From Amia ocellicauda (Eukaryota; Chordata; Actinopteri; Amiiformes; Amiidae), in the NCBI RefSeq assembly GCF_036373705.1, contig NC_089869.1, positions 13,961,676 through 14,025,675 of the forward strand: a DNA stretch of 64,000 bases, written 5' to 3'. How positions within the stretch are numbered: the stretch's first letter is position 1; every line of letters starts with the position of its first letter. Below, piece after piece: positions 12,240-23,719 of this stretch. Under the pieces are notes generated by a model. The model made no database searches. It had not been told where the DNA came from and worked only from the letters and a program-made list of their open reading frames with translations. Both the position numbers and the translations under genes were made by a program.

Positions 12240-12425
12240 AGCTGAGGGGCGTGTGGAGCAGACGGGAGGGGACAGGGAACAGACTGTATTAGGAGTTGAG
12301 GGCGTCGTGACGTCAGAGCTGGGACTCCCTTCAGCTGTTGTGTCTGCTGACGGGATTTTCCGCACGGTGCCGCACGTACTGCGGGGCTCTATAAACTCCC
12401 ACCCGCCGACCGGGCATCCAGCATG
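12240..12425 (+). promoter_or_regulatory. candidate inducible promoter (CRE, NF-kB-like sites, TATA box)
   Basis: A GC-rich island carries, in order, a perfect CRE TGACGTCA (12308-12315), a near-kappaB GGGACTCCCT (12321-12330), a consensus kappaB GGGATTTTCC (12352-12361) and a TATAAA box (12390-12395). Transcription would start near 12420. The next gene on this strand is the BTB-zinc finger gene at 13883, which has a splice acceptor just before its ATG, so this is its most likely promoter. The sites are seen; their use is inferred. Confidence 0.55.
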
Positions 12426-12576
12426 GGCACAGCACAGTGTGCCCGTTCACACAGCCAAGGACAGCCACTGGCAGACCTGCACACTGCCCATTCGTGGGAC
12501 TACAGATTCATTTGCAAGCGGCTGATACAAAACAGACTGAAATTGCCGACTTACTGTTTTTGAAGTAAAGATACAG
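12420..12576 (+). other. candidate 5' non-coding exon of the BTB-zinc finger gene
   Basis: The stretch follows the TATA box at 12390 by about 30 bases and ends at a good donor, atacag|gtacac at 12576/12577. It would splice to the acceptor tgtttag at 13873-13879, which lies three bases before the ATG at 13883. Transcript evidence would be needed to fix the start. Confidence 0.4.
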
Positions 12577-12949
12577 GTACACCATTTTTACATCTCCGTT
12601 TGTGATAAATTACTAAATGATGTTATATTGCTACGACTACTACTAGCTAGCTACTACTAATACTGCTACTAGTACTACTATTATAACGTCTAATCAAATA
12701 CATCCAGAATGTATTACTTGCTGATATTTACTTGATGCAGTAAGGAGCTCAAAAGATGGAAATATTAGTTAAATGTTTGTATTAGATTAAAAACAATACA
12801 TTATACTTGAGATATGTTTTCAATCCTGCAAAAATAATGTTATATTACTTGCAATTTATACATTGAAATAGAAACACCAACATGGTATGTTGAGCATGAC
12901 AGGATATATTTGTTTACCTCTTGGAACTGGCATGTATGCTTTGCATTTT

Positions 12950-13141
12950 TATGACTGTGATTGTACTGTACTTTTGTAATGTTTATACATTGTACCTTGT
13001 ATTGATTATACTACTGCACTTTTGTAATACCAAAACATGAAATCTGTATTGATTTATATTACTGTACTTTTGAAATGCTCATGTAAACTGTGAGTCGCCT
13101 ATAAATAGCCTAAATACACAAATTAATAATAATAATAATAT
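12950..13141 (+). repeat. degenerate LINE2/SINE tail fragment
   Basis: The stretch repeats actgcacttttgtaat and similar words twice, then continues gtaaactgtgagtcgcc and ends in (aat)n. It matches the copy at 30230-30352 and the arms at 9945-10412 in order of motifs, and is more decayed. Confidence 0.6.
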
Positions 13142-13375
13142 GAATTAAATTAAGCAAAATTAAAATTAAATTAAAGCTACTCAGTCTTTGCGTATCGCAT
13201 CGTTCCATTTTTTCTATTAGACCCAAACCTATTTTTAAAATTGTTTTTATGTATTTATTAGTATGGGGGGGTCATGCAGATCGCTATGACAAACTGTGTT
13301 TTTAATAAACCCGCTGCAGTCGGTTAGAGCCAGTTAAAAGCTCCCTGTATCCCCCTCACATGACGAGCCTATCAC

Positions 13376-13600
13376 TTACTTTCCATTGCGCCTGACCGAG
13401 AGGCACAGATCTCCTGTAACGGATCCGTGGAGGAGAGGAGAGAGGGGCAGTGCCATGTGCGTGGGTCTGCGACTCCAGTTGCAGTGAAGTTATGAATAAA
13501 GCGTCACCGGGGGGCGGGCTGGCGGTTCTGGAACGGGGCGGTCAGAGAGGGCAGGGTCACCCCTTACAGGGACGTTGACGTCACAACAGGGACTGCCTCA
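13376..13600 (+). promoter_or_regulatory. second GC-rich block with Sp1 and CRE sites upstream of the BTB-zinc finger gene
   Basis: The block holds a GC box GGGGCGGG at 13511-13518 and a perfect CRE TGACGTCA at 13576-13583. It could be an alternative promoter or an intronic enhancer of the gene starting at 13883. No TATA box is seen here. Confidence 0.4.
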
Positions 13601-13765
13601 CGCACTTTCCAAGACACTTTTCCAAATGGGAGCGCACGTATACTACTGCTCCGGACTGCCAGATTAGCCTGGGTGGTTGTACGCATGTGGAGGTGGAGAG
13701 AAGACAGGTCCCGACGCCCAGACTCAATTGAAATCCCGATAAATTCACTATAATTCACCACCACT

Positions 13766-13766
<1 letters not shown>

Positions 13767-13790
<24 letters not shown>
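13767..13790 (+). repeat. (CTG)8 trinucleotide repeat
   Basis: Eight pure CTG units, with imperfect cta/ctg units on both sides, about 95 bases before the start codon at 13883. It lies in the predicted 5' intron or alternative 5' UTR. Confidence 0.9.
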
Positions 13791-13796
<6 letters not shown>

Positions 13797-13882
13797 ATGC
13801 AAGCCTATTAGTATCATATTGTTTTGTCATTGTTGCAGTAGGCATTTCCTGATTTGTCCATTTGTGTTGCTGTGTTTAGGCG

Positions 13883-16292
13883 ATGGCCGGCCCAGTCCCA
13901 CCCTCCTCTCACGCAGTCGCTCTGCTGAATGAGCTGAACTCTCAGAGGATGGAAGGCCGCTTCTGTGACTGTGTGATCAGACTACAGCCCCACCCAGAAA
14001 AACTCTACACGGCCCATAAAAATGTGCTGGCTGCTTCAAGCCCTTTCTTGGCATCTCTATGTATTCAAGGGGTGGTGTTGGAGTTGGGGTTCTCTAGTCT
14101 CACCCCTGAAGTAATGGAGCTGCTCTTGGAGTTTATCTACACTGGCACCTTGCCTCCGCCCGAGCAGGAGGATTCGGTACGCTCTGCTGCGATCTATCTC
14201 GGGGTGGGAGGACTCCAGCAGGCTCTCAGACACAGAGATGCTGCTTTGTCTTGGTCACCTGGACAAGGAGAAAGAGCTCCAGCTAAGGACCAGGGAGCAG
14301 GTCAGGAGTGATGACATTACAAAAACACACAGTCTGCTTATGTGTGTGCATGTCTGCTTGCTCCTATGTTCATATGTCTGTCAGTCCTGTCCTTTGTCAC
14401 TAGAGCTGTCCATCCTTCCCTGTGTCCGTCGCCATTTGTGTCTGTCCATTCCATCATTGCAACAGCATTTATCTATGCCCATGCTTGCCACATTCAGCAC
14501 TATTTGAGACAAGGTGGTGGGGGTGGGGAGTTAGTCTCCAACACAAATTCAATCTGCCTTGAATTTGTGACATTTTTGTTTGGGATGAATCATTGCCAAA
14601 CAGCATCACATTAGATGCAAGACATTTGAACTACATTTTAAAATCATATTTAAACACTCCTTATTTTCCCTGCCAGCTGACTGGGAAACAAACGGAACAC
14701 ATATAAAAAGACGATTGCTCGAGAACAGGCAAATTGCAAGAAATCTCCGATCCCCACCTCTCGATAAGGAATCTGAATCGGCCAAACAACTGATGTCCAG
14801 CTGTGAGGTAGTTCCTGTAATTTGGCACACGAATAACACTGAAAATCGAGGTATCCTCTCTCGCATCCCTGAGACAGAGATTCTTGCTCAAAGCAGGGCT
14901 TGTGGTTCAGTGCTGGAGGAGGTCTTTGGGGGCAGTGAAGTCAAGGAGGCAGATCACAGTGATCAACCATCAACAGTATGTCATTCTGGAAACCCAAACT
15001 ATGGATTACAATATGGTTTATACGGGGCAGATTGTTCTGGAGGAGGAATTTTGGAGCAAGCAATTCATCCTTCAGTTTTGACTGGCACTGGAAATTGTGC
15101 CCCCCCTTGTTCTCCCATTGAAGAAACTGCTGCACTGTATGAAAGCACAAGAGACTTTCAAGATGAAAAATCATTTAGTGTCATAATGAACACACCTACC
15201 ATGTCAGATGCCATCAGTGATCGTGATAACCCACTGGATAACCCAGTGGACAATGATGTTTTTGCTGAATCCACTGTAAGTTGTGCTGGGAGAAATGTAA
15301 ACCAGAATGAATCGACTCCCGTTCACGAAAGCATTCACCATCGTTTTCACACGGATGAAAACATGAGTGATACTGAAAGTGACACAGATTCCACGAATCA
15401 CGTGGCGGGAGCTGATGACTGTAGTACTAGTATTGTAAGTGGCAATCCAGTGACTTCAAAGGATGAGAGTTGCAGCTTTCTGAATGGATCAATTTTTAAA
15501 AGTAATACAATAAATAAAAGTCACTATCACGTTGACTGTTCATCTGCAAACCCAAATTATACTCTGAACGGTAAAGCCAACCAAGCAAAGGAGAATACTA
15601 CCAATTCTGTTTGTGACTCATGGTCTGTTTTGACTAAATCACCTGAAAAGATGGCACCTGTAGTTAAGATCAAAGAAAGCAGTAATAAGAAGGAACATAG
15701 GGATGACTGCCAGGGTGAAAAGTTCAAGTTTTTGATCAAATCATTTCCCGAAAGCAACACAATGACAAACACTGGTGAATATCCCACTGACACAGACAAT
15801 CAAGCAGCCAGAGTCCAGGGCAGTGACAGCAGAAATGCACATGAAAATGACAGGGACTCTGAAAAAGAAAAGGAGGATGTTTTTAGCCAACAACAGAAAG
15901 TCCAGACCTACCGCGGTCAAGTGACCTATATTTGTCTTCTGAAGGAAACAAGCGATGAAACAAGTGATTCTGAAAATGAAAGAAGTACCATTCTGGCAAA
16001 AGCTGCTGTTGAAGGGGCCACACGACCAAACCTTAATGCCGTCCTATTTCAGAGGGTTCAGGCAAAGGAAACCACTGTGAATTATAGAGCCCTCTCTCTG
16101 CCCCGTGTAGCTCAGCCTTACCAGTGCTCTGTGTGTGAGAGAAATTTCAGCCAGCGAGGCTCTCTGAACAGACACATGCGTTCCCACCTGGGTGTCCGGC
16201 CCTACCCCTGTCCTCAGTGCCCTATGACTTTCTCAAGACAGTACCGTGTCATAGAGCACATGCGTGTTCATCAAAGGGGGAATGAAGGCTGA
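13883..16292 (+). CDS. BTB/POZ domain protein with two C-terminal C2H2 zinc fingers
   Basis: Predicted nuclear transcription factor. Coding exons are 13883-14300 and 14677-16292, joined at a phase-1 GT-AG intron (donor gagcag|gtcagg, acceptor ttttccctgccag), giving 677 residues. The BTB fold covers about residues 9-115: a dimerisation motif ending in GRFCDCVIRL, then YTAHKNVLAASSPF and LLEFIYTGTL. The second exon is a long Ser/Asn/Asp/Glu-rich region that looks disordered. The two fingers are at the end: C623, C626, H639, H643 and C651, C654, H667, H671, with linker LGVRPYP. The upstream acceptor at 13879 implies at least one 5' non-coding exon. Two polyadenylation signals lie at 16828-16840. 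The family (ZBTB) is certain; I could not match it to a numbered member. Confidence 0.9.
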
Positions 16293-16860
16293 GAGAGGGC
16301 AGGTCCTGGCTAACTCAATAAGCAAACTTGACATTTTAATAATCTTAGTTGCTAAAATGCTACTGAAATGAACAATATCTGTGGAAGCGGGTACAAAAAC
16401 AATGACTTTGACACCTAACCTTGAATCTTGTTTTTATATCATAGATACAATTTTGCGAGTCAAAAGTTTTTTTTAATCATTATTACTTGGGTGGGGTCTG
16501 CTTTCTACAGAGGATTATTTGTGTGGATGTGTTGTGAATTTAAATTATTGCTCTTTAATGAGTTTATATAAACTAAAATGCCAGATTGTTCTGCAGAGAT
16601 TCTAGATGTGATTATTTGTGATGGTCACAAATAAGGTGCTGTTTTCTATATGGTTCTGTAATACAAAATGCAATGTTACCAAATAACAAGACTATAAAAA
16701 ACAAAACATTTAACAATACCACAATTAGATGTTTATTTCAAATTTATTTTACAACATGGTACTGTGACTAAATGTTGATATTTATTTATATTCATTGTTG
16801 TTCATATAATCTTTTGTAACAGCAAGAAATAAAAAATAAAAAGTGTTATATAAGCTTTTT
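16293..16860 (+). other. 3' UTR of the BTB-zinc finger gene with polyA signals
   Basis: AT-rich sequence following the TGA. AATAAA occurs at 16828-16833 and again at 16835-16840, so the mRNA probably ends near 16860. Confidence 0.6.
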
Positions 16861-17369
16861 GTTGTCAATATATGTTGTATATAGCAAATCCTCAACTTGA
16901 ATTTGAATGTCTCATTCCTATTTTTTCCAGCCGTAATTTAAAGACATCAACGTATAATTATAATATTATTGCAAGTTCCACCTTTTTAGTCAACAATGTT
17001 TTAGTATGTGAAGTTTGGATTTTTTGTAGCCAGTGTCCAATGAGAAAGTGAATTATATGTTGAATTTTAGTTTCCCCTATTCAGATAACAAACGCTCAGA
17101 TCTTTTTTTTTTTCACTGTGGTGTGTTTACTTTCAGTCAATGAGTTTTCCATAATAAAACACATAAATGGAAACATCCCAAAGGCTCACCAAATAGTCAG
17201 CTTGCTGTTCATTTGTTAAATATAAAAAGTAATCTGAAAGAAAAATAGTATCTACTTGTGAGTAACAATAAGGAAGGGACTGTGCAAGGTTCTTGTTTAT
17301 AAAAAGAAAATGATAAAATGAAAAGTAATTCCAGGAGCATAATATTTTCAGATATTATGTATACATGTA

Positions 17370-17375
17370 TTTATT
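17370..17375 (-). terminator. candidate polyadenylation signal of ankrd2
   Basis: AATAAA on the minus strand about 560 bases downstream of the ankrd2 stop codon. Other signals could be used. Confidence 0.35.
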
Positions 17376-17937
17376 TAAATATATTTGCTTTTGTGTGAAT
17401 GCTACACATTTTAATAGGTGATAATATTGTGACACAAGTGACATATCTGAAAAATACTGAAGCATTACCAATCCTGTGGGCCAGCCTGTTGGTGCAGCAG
17501 GTCCATATCCCTTCACTTCTGGACTGCCTGGGGGTCCCAAACAAAGGCAAAGAAATATTGGGTTGAACCCCAGGCTGGGACCTTGCGAAGGTCAAGAAAA
17601 TCAAATGATATATACACAGGAGGTTTGCTGTTTGACTAGGTTATCCTAATGGATGGCAACTGTGTAACAAGCTAGACTAGGCTGGTTGTGAACATCCTGA
17701 AGATCCATAATCTTCAGACATAATTCTGTAAATTAGCTGTGATACAAACATCCACTGAAACGGTTCAGCAGGTAAACAATCCAGTATCTCAAACCCCTCA
17801 CACTACTCCCAAGAAAACCTCTGTGCTGGAACCGAAGGAATAACAATGTAATATCCTCTCCGGTTCAAGAGTTGGTGTAGGTGTCAGCTCTCCCGTGAGA
17901 CGCACACAGTGGGTGACCTGGCCTCCTGGGATCTGCA

Positions 17938-20900
17938 CTACGCTTGCTTCTCCATCCCAGAATCCTTTCTCTGCTCCATCCTCTCCAAGACATCTTTAGT
18001 GTCCCACTGCCACTGTTGCACCAGCTGTGTGGGAGTCTTCCCCTCCTGGAACACAGACCAAGGATTCCCCCTCAGACTTCCCAAAACACTTATTTATCTT
18101 TCTGAACATCTACCATACAAAGTGTACTGGTCCTAACATATTTGTATGTGTCTCTACTACAATACATTATACTGATATTCATATCATAATTGTACAGTTT
18201 AATTTTCAGTGCTGTAAGCTGGACCTATTGGGTGTGGAGGAAATAAAGCTGAGTTTAGCAGCTGGTCACTTACAAACAGTTACATTCTCAACACTTAAAA
18301 CATGACATTATTTATGGTTTGATTTTGCAGACAATGTAATCTATTTTAAATGTGAAACTGTGCTTTGGGAGTAATCTCTGAATAGCAGTACTTCATGCAG
18401 GTTTAGCTGAAGGAGCTGATGTGATTCTCAGCTCAGACTCACAGCGTTCTTGGCTTTCATGTCCGCTCCATGAAGTATAAGCAGCCTGACGATCTTGTAG
18501 CGGTTGAGGCGGATTGCATCATGCAGAGCAGTGTCTCCTTCCTGGGTTCACACAGCACAGAACACAGAGAGAGGGATAAGGGAGATTAAGATTAGATAAC
18601 AGCATAGATAAGGAAAATATGAAGTGGAGGTTGAAATGTATCCTTGGCTGACAAACCACACAAAAACATTTGGCTCCTCATTGAAGTCTGGAAGGTTACC
18701 TAGCCTGAATGACTGGGCAGTGTAGCTCTAAAGGTAAATCCCAAAGAACTGGAAGTCATTGTGATCTTTAAATATGACTCAACACGAGCGTTAGAATCAT
18801 TGGGAATAATATAATGATGTTGCTGGTCCTTCATTACTGGACCTGGGGTAATAGAGTTATCAGAGCAGAGAGAGATACAGAATGAAGGTTCATGAACAGC
18901 TTAGAGATGTCAAAACACAATAGTTTACGCTGGCTTGGAAGCAGCATATATATAGGGAAGAGTTTTAACACAAAGGTGCTGCCTACCCTGTCCTTGGAGT
19001 TGATTTTGATCCCACAGGAAATGAGATGCTCTGCAATATCGAAGCGACCGGTCCTGGCAGCCACATGCAGAGGGGTACTCAGAAGCTGCAGAATGAAATA
19101 AGAGACAGATTATTTCTGGGCACACTTGTAAAGAAAAAACTAAAAAAAACCTACTTAACTCCTGTCACACAACCCTGGCAGTCTGTTTGTCCCTCACCTT
19201 GTCCTTGACGTTGAGGTCAGCCCCTCTGTTTTGAAGGATCCTGAGAACTTCTAGCTTCCCACCCCGACAGGCCCAATGCAAACAACTGCAGTCCAACTGA
19301 GAGAAGACAGACAGTCAGCTTTGACTTTTGACTTTTTGTCTGATTACAGAGGACAAACTAGAAGACAAAGGTGCGTCTCACCCGGTCTCTGAAGTTGACA
19401 TCTGCTCCTTTGTCCAGGAGCTTCTGGACAATCTTAATGTGGCCTTCCAGAGATGCTCTGTGCAACGCTGTCCTTTTGAACTGGAAGTTAATTACACAAG
19501 AGCTTCATATTTCTTAATGAGAATATTTTCATCAGGCAATTTTTTATTTAGAAAGTGTACAATGCTTACATTTTGACAGTGCACTTCAGGAAACCCAATA
19601 TTTTGTTCTTGTAGGGTTGGGACACCCTTGCAATAAGCTGACTGACTAGAGTTGGTTTCTTGTTTAATAACAGGGGTAACTTGGAGACATATGTCTATCA
19701 TTATGAGCAGCTGTGACAACTAAGCCAGATATCTTACCTCATCACAGGAATCAGGGTTTCCTCCATCCTCCAGAAACCTGTCAATCACTTTGGTCTTGCC
19801 TTCTACTGCAGCCTGTATGAAATCAGATGCCTCCACAGGACCAGTCTACACACCATAGAGACAAGAGTCAAGACCAGTGCACCCTAAGTAAACAAAGTAA
19901 TTAAGGAACGCACAAGATGGCCATGCACCAGTGTGCATATTAATTATTGGGATGTGCATGACTCCCATCATTAACAATACTTGATTATGCTTCTCCATGT
20001 GTTTCTAATGCTAAATGTCTCTTTAAACTGGTGTTTTGACAATGGGTTTTGATTAAAAATGCAGAGAGAGCTAACAGTCCATCTTTTTTGTAATAGTGTG
20101 CTTTGGTCTTTTATGCTCCACACAGAAAATTAGATTATTCTCCATAGATCTATCCACCTTATTTTGTAGAACTTTATACTCACATTTTCCTGCACCTCCG
20201 GTTCTGGCCCAGGAGGGGGCGCCACCTTCTTCTTCCTATTCTTTCTCTTCTTGTGAAGCTCAATGAGGTTCTCAATGCCACCAAGATCTATGATCTCTCT
20301 GCGCAGATCTGAAGAGGTCTTTCTCACGCGCTCCTCAGCCTGAAGAAGGATCTGCCCGATTAAACTACTGAATATTAATTCACTAGTTCAGTAAACAACC
20401 CTTTATTGGGAAATCCCTTCAATGAACCCCTTAATGTAGCACAATCCAAAGTAATGCCAGGCAAACAATAGGCACTTTAAACAATTAAATAGGTTTTAAA
20501 GAACAGCGAAATGGGATTTTAAAAATACTGTTCAGGGTCATGGAACAAAATAGTCTATTAGTTTAGAATATAAATCCAAATTTGTGTGATCAAAATGGTC
20601 TTGACATTCACATAATTCAATTTGTAGCCAGACATTTTATGTTCCATCTTTCAGAATGCTGAAAAATCATAAAAAATCTCAATGCATTGTTTGAAAATCC
20701 ACAGAGAAACATTCACCATTAACCCAGGCCCACACAATGCTTTCTATCTTATCTTTTTTGGGGTGACCTGCTGTGAATTCTGACGATTGTGTAATAAAAG
20801 GTCACCTGCTTCCTGACAGAGTGATGTGCAGAGAGCTTTACTGCCGACAACCACCTCAATTAACACGTGGCCACCTGTTTACTTCCCAGGATCTATGGTT

Positions 20901-22612
20901 AACTAACGGGTTTCGCACTGCAGTCATTTCTGTCCCCTTCCCTTCTAATGAAACGAAGCGTTTCTCGGCACAGCATTCCGGCGCTTGTAAAACACGAGAA
21001 GGAAGGGTGTTGAGTTAATGTGATGCCCTGTGATAATCTGTAGCTGCCCTCAAATCCAGGAGTCAAAAGATAGAAGGCTTTTAGCACGGCAAGGTTGGCG
21101 GCAGCGAAAACAACACGAAATGACACGTCTGTGCAACTCTGATCCATGTAGTGCTAAGCCAAACCGGAGGTACCACAGCAATGACTAAACTATCCAAAGA
21201 GACTTTAACTTTGCTTCTCCACTGCACAGCCACTGAAGGAGCCAAGACAAATGTCACTTCACAATTATTAAAATATTATTCCTCAATAAAGCCATGCATA
21301 CTTCATTTAAAAAAAAAAAAAACTGATTTTGTTGTTGAAGTCTATCTGTTTTGAAATTTGACCATGCAAGAAAAAACTTGTGAAGATCATTCATAGTGTG
21401 TAATGCTTTACTTGGATTTTTTTTATGCATCTGCTTTTTGGCTCCCTGTAATTGTCTTCCTCCACCTGTGTGTGCAGTTTCTCAAGCTCCTGCTTCTGTG
21501 ACTGGATCTGAAAAAGGAGAGTTAAAAAATCCATTCATTTTCCACAGAAAATGGTACAATCTTTGTAAATGATCTGTTTTGGGACACATGGCGAGACAGT
21601 CAGGGTCCGAACCTGAAGGGAGTCATAACCGGTGTGTGCTAGAAATACCAAACCTTGCGTGTATCGGATAGAATAGGAAGGTCACGATAATCAGATGTTT
21701 CAAAGGTCAAAGCTGACATGATGAATTACAGCCTGGAGAATTTGTTGTTGTTGTTTCCTTTTTATTGAGGCTGGAGAAAAATGACCACAGCTTAGGAATG
21801 CTAAACATCCTCAAATGTACCGTCTTGGACCTGTCAGCTGTCACAAGTTATTATTAAGTGAAACAAGTTTAAATATCTGCTAGAAAATCTCTGTGATAAA
21901 TGAATTTGCCCTTTTTCTGCCCTCACCTGTATGTTGCAGAATTTGCCACACCTAGACAAGCACAATTATTAGGAGTCTGTATACTGGGTCATTTTAAGTA
22001 TCATTATATTCAATATAATAATGACTGGCAGATTACTTTGAAATAAAGAATGGCTATTAGGTAAGGTTGAATCAGGTATTGTAAAACACATTTTCTTGAC
22101 TATACGTGATAATGGTTTTATATTAGTGATAATGTTATTCCTCTTAATGTTTTACATTTACTTAATTTACTTAACATCTATATATTTGTAATTTCAGAGA
22201 TCGTGGAGAAAATCAATGCTTACTTTATGTAAAAATGGAACAGTGCAGAATATTAGAATGAACATGGAATTTCCTATTCTAAAATTGCACCAACATGCGC
22301 AGACACATCTTCTTGGAAGCAGGATAAACAAGTGTCATAATTTACAATATTTTGGGACATTTTAGGTGTCCTCAGCACTTCACAGAATAATATTGATTTG
22401 TCACATGCTGTCGACAGAAGTAAACACTTACAGTCCATCAAAATTGAAAGATTACTTTGTATTGGCCTTCTGATGGATGTCAAAAACATTACAATCACTG
22501 CCAGGGATTTGAATTTGAAAGAACGCATGCCAGTTCTACTCACTATTCTTATTTTTGGAAGAATAAACTACCAACTTACATCGCATTCATCTGTCAGCTG
22601 GTCCTCACTCAT
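17938..22612 (-). CDS. Ankyrin repeat domain-containing protein 2 (ANKRD2/ARPP), complete
   Basis: Stretch-responsive muscle ankyrin repeat protein of the MARP family, found at the sarcomeric I-band (titin, calpain-3) and in the nucleus. Coding exons (minus): 22612-22580, 21507-21412, 20339-20184, 19845-19738, 19480-19382, 19296-19198, 19085-18987, 18541-18443, 18045-17938. All introns are phase 0 and the sum is 298 residues plus stop. The N-terminal half has a short coiled coil ([15 protein letters not shown]) and the basic KKRKNRKKK region. Four consecutive exons of exactly 99 bases each encode one 33-residue ankyrin repeat, and the 108-base exons on either side encode the flanking parts. 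The segment [18 protein letters not shown] identifies ANKRD2 rather than ANKRD1. The C-terminus is shorter than in mammals. Divergent from the sialyltransferase gene. Confidence 0.95.
20760..21150. other. ankrd2 intron block of mixed composition, no function recognised
   Basis: This less AT-rich stretch lies in the intron between ankrd2 exons 2 and 3. It carries short open frames on both strands with no splice-compatible phase or family resemblance. It may be an intronic element; nothing further is supported. Confidence 0.3.
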
Positions 22613-23000
22613 CTTTGACTCCTTGCAAAACACTGGCTTCGATATTGTATGTAGATTGTTAAATATACGATTTAGCCATCCAAATGACAATGAAACTAAC
22701 ATCCAAGACTTGTCGTGTATGTGTGCCGTGTTTTGTGCGCTGTGGTTCAGCTGTTTCGGCGCAGTGTGACAATGGCTCCGAGGCGGCAGCGCTGTTTTAT
22801 GCGCCCGGCCCGCACGGCTGGCATGGTGACCCTCCGGGGGACAGGTGTGGGCAGCAGCCTGTGTCATGAGCTCACTCAGCTGCCACGGCCGGCCAGCAGT
22901 AACCCTTCACCCGCTGCTTTACGACACCCCTGCGCAGAGCCGGCGGATATTTTTAAACGTTGCTTTGACATGTAATAAATTCACAATCATTTATGAATTG
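22613..23000 (-). promoter_or_regulatory. ankrd2 promoter region with muscle-type E-boxes
   Basis: Directly upstream of the ankrd2 start codon are an AT-rich TATATTTAA (minus strand, near 22660) and two CAGCTG E-boxes, near 22748 and 22878. The stretch 22750-22935 is GC-rich. CAGCTG is the preferred site of MyoD-family factors, which fits the known muscle expression of ANKRD2. TATA function is inferred. Confidence 0.4.
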
Positions 23001-23719
23001 AAAACAAATTGGATTCTTGTCAATATCCAATTATAGCACAGACATTTTAAAATATACAAATAGTAATGGGAGTATTAAGGCAGATTAATTATTTCCAGTA
23101 TTTATTATGATGATGATGATGATGCACATTACAACAAGGTCTGCAGTAAACTGAACTTGCAGTGTCACACACACTAAGCTAGCTGCCATTATATTACTGC
23201 TTCACTATCACACACTGTCAGGGATGCTTACTACCTCTAACCTACAAACTATTACTGCTTCGACCACGCCACTAACCATCACTGATATAGCCATAAACAT
23301 TACAATATTTCATTTATGCCATAGGTCACATGCAGACCAGGTGTCTTCAGATACTTCAAATTCTAGTTATGATAATATTATATGACCATATATGATGATT
23401 ATTTAAATTACCCACTCTGTCTACCAACACTGTAATGACCATGATCAATGACAGTCATTTGTTTTCCTTTGCAAAGGTCAAAGTCCTGTTTCAGCTTCAC
23501 ACAATAAATCATTAACTACCAGGCTGCCATGGTTCAAAAAGGCATTCAAAATTATCAGGACAGCTCTCACAACGGCCATTCGGAGTAAAACAATAGTAAG
23601 TATGTGAGGATGAAGACTTTATATATTTGTTTGAGATTTGTTTTCCTCAGAGTGGGTAGGAAGAAGTCAGCTTCTTTGGGAGGAGTCGGTGGAGTACAAA
23701 ACTGCATGTCCTGTTAGAG
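23001..23719. other. divergent intergenic DNA between ankrd2 and the sialyltransferase
   Basis: AT-rich. It contains a short (ATG)n run at 23108-23125. The 5' UTR and promoter of the plus-strand sialyltransferase must lie in its right part; no TATA box or GC island is evident. Confidence 0.4.

Noticed and set aside
13564..13845. Minus-strand open frame with a polyalanine tract
   Set aside because: The alanine run is the complement of the CTG repeat; there is no further coding support.
17938..22612. Calling the ankyrin protein ANKRD1 (CARP)
   Set aside because: The [11 protein letters not shown] segment and exon 8 wording match ANKRD2; ANKRD1 lacks that segment and has a different C-terminus.
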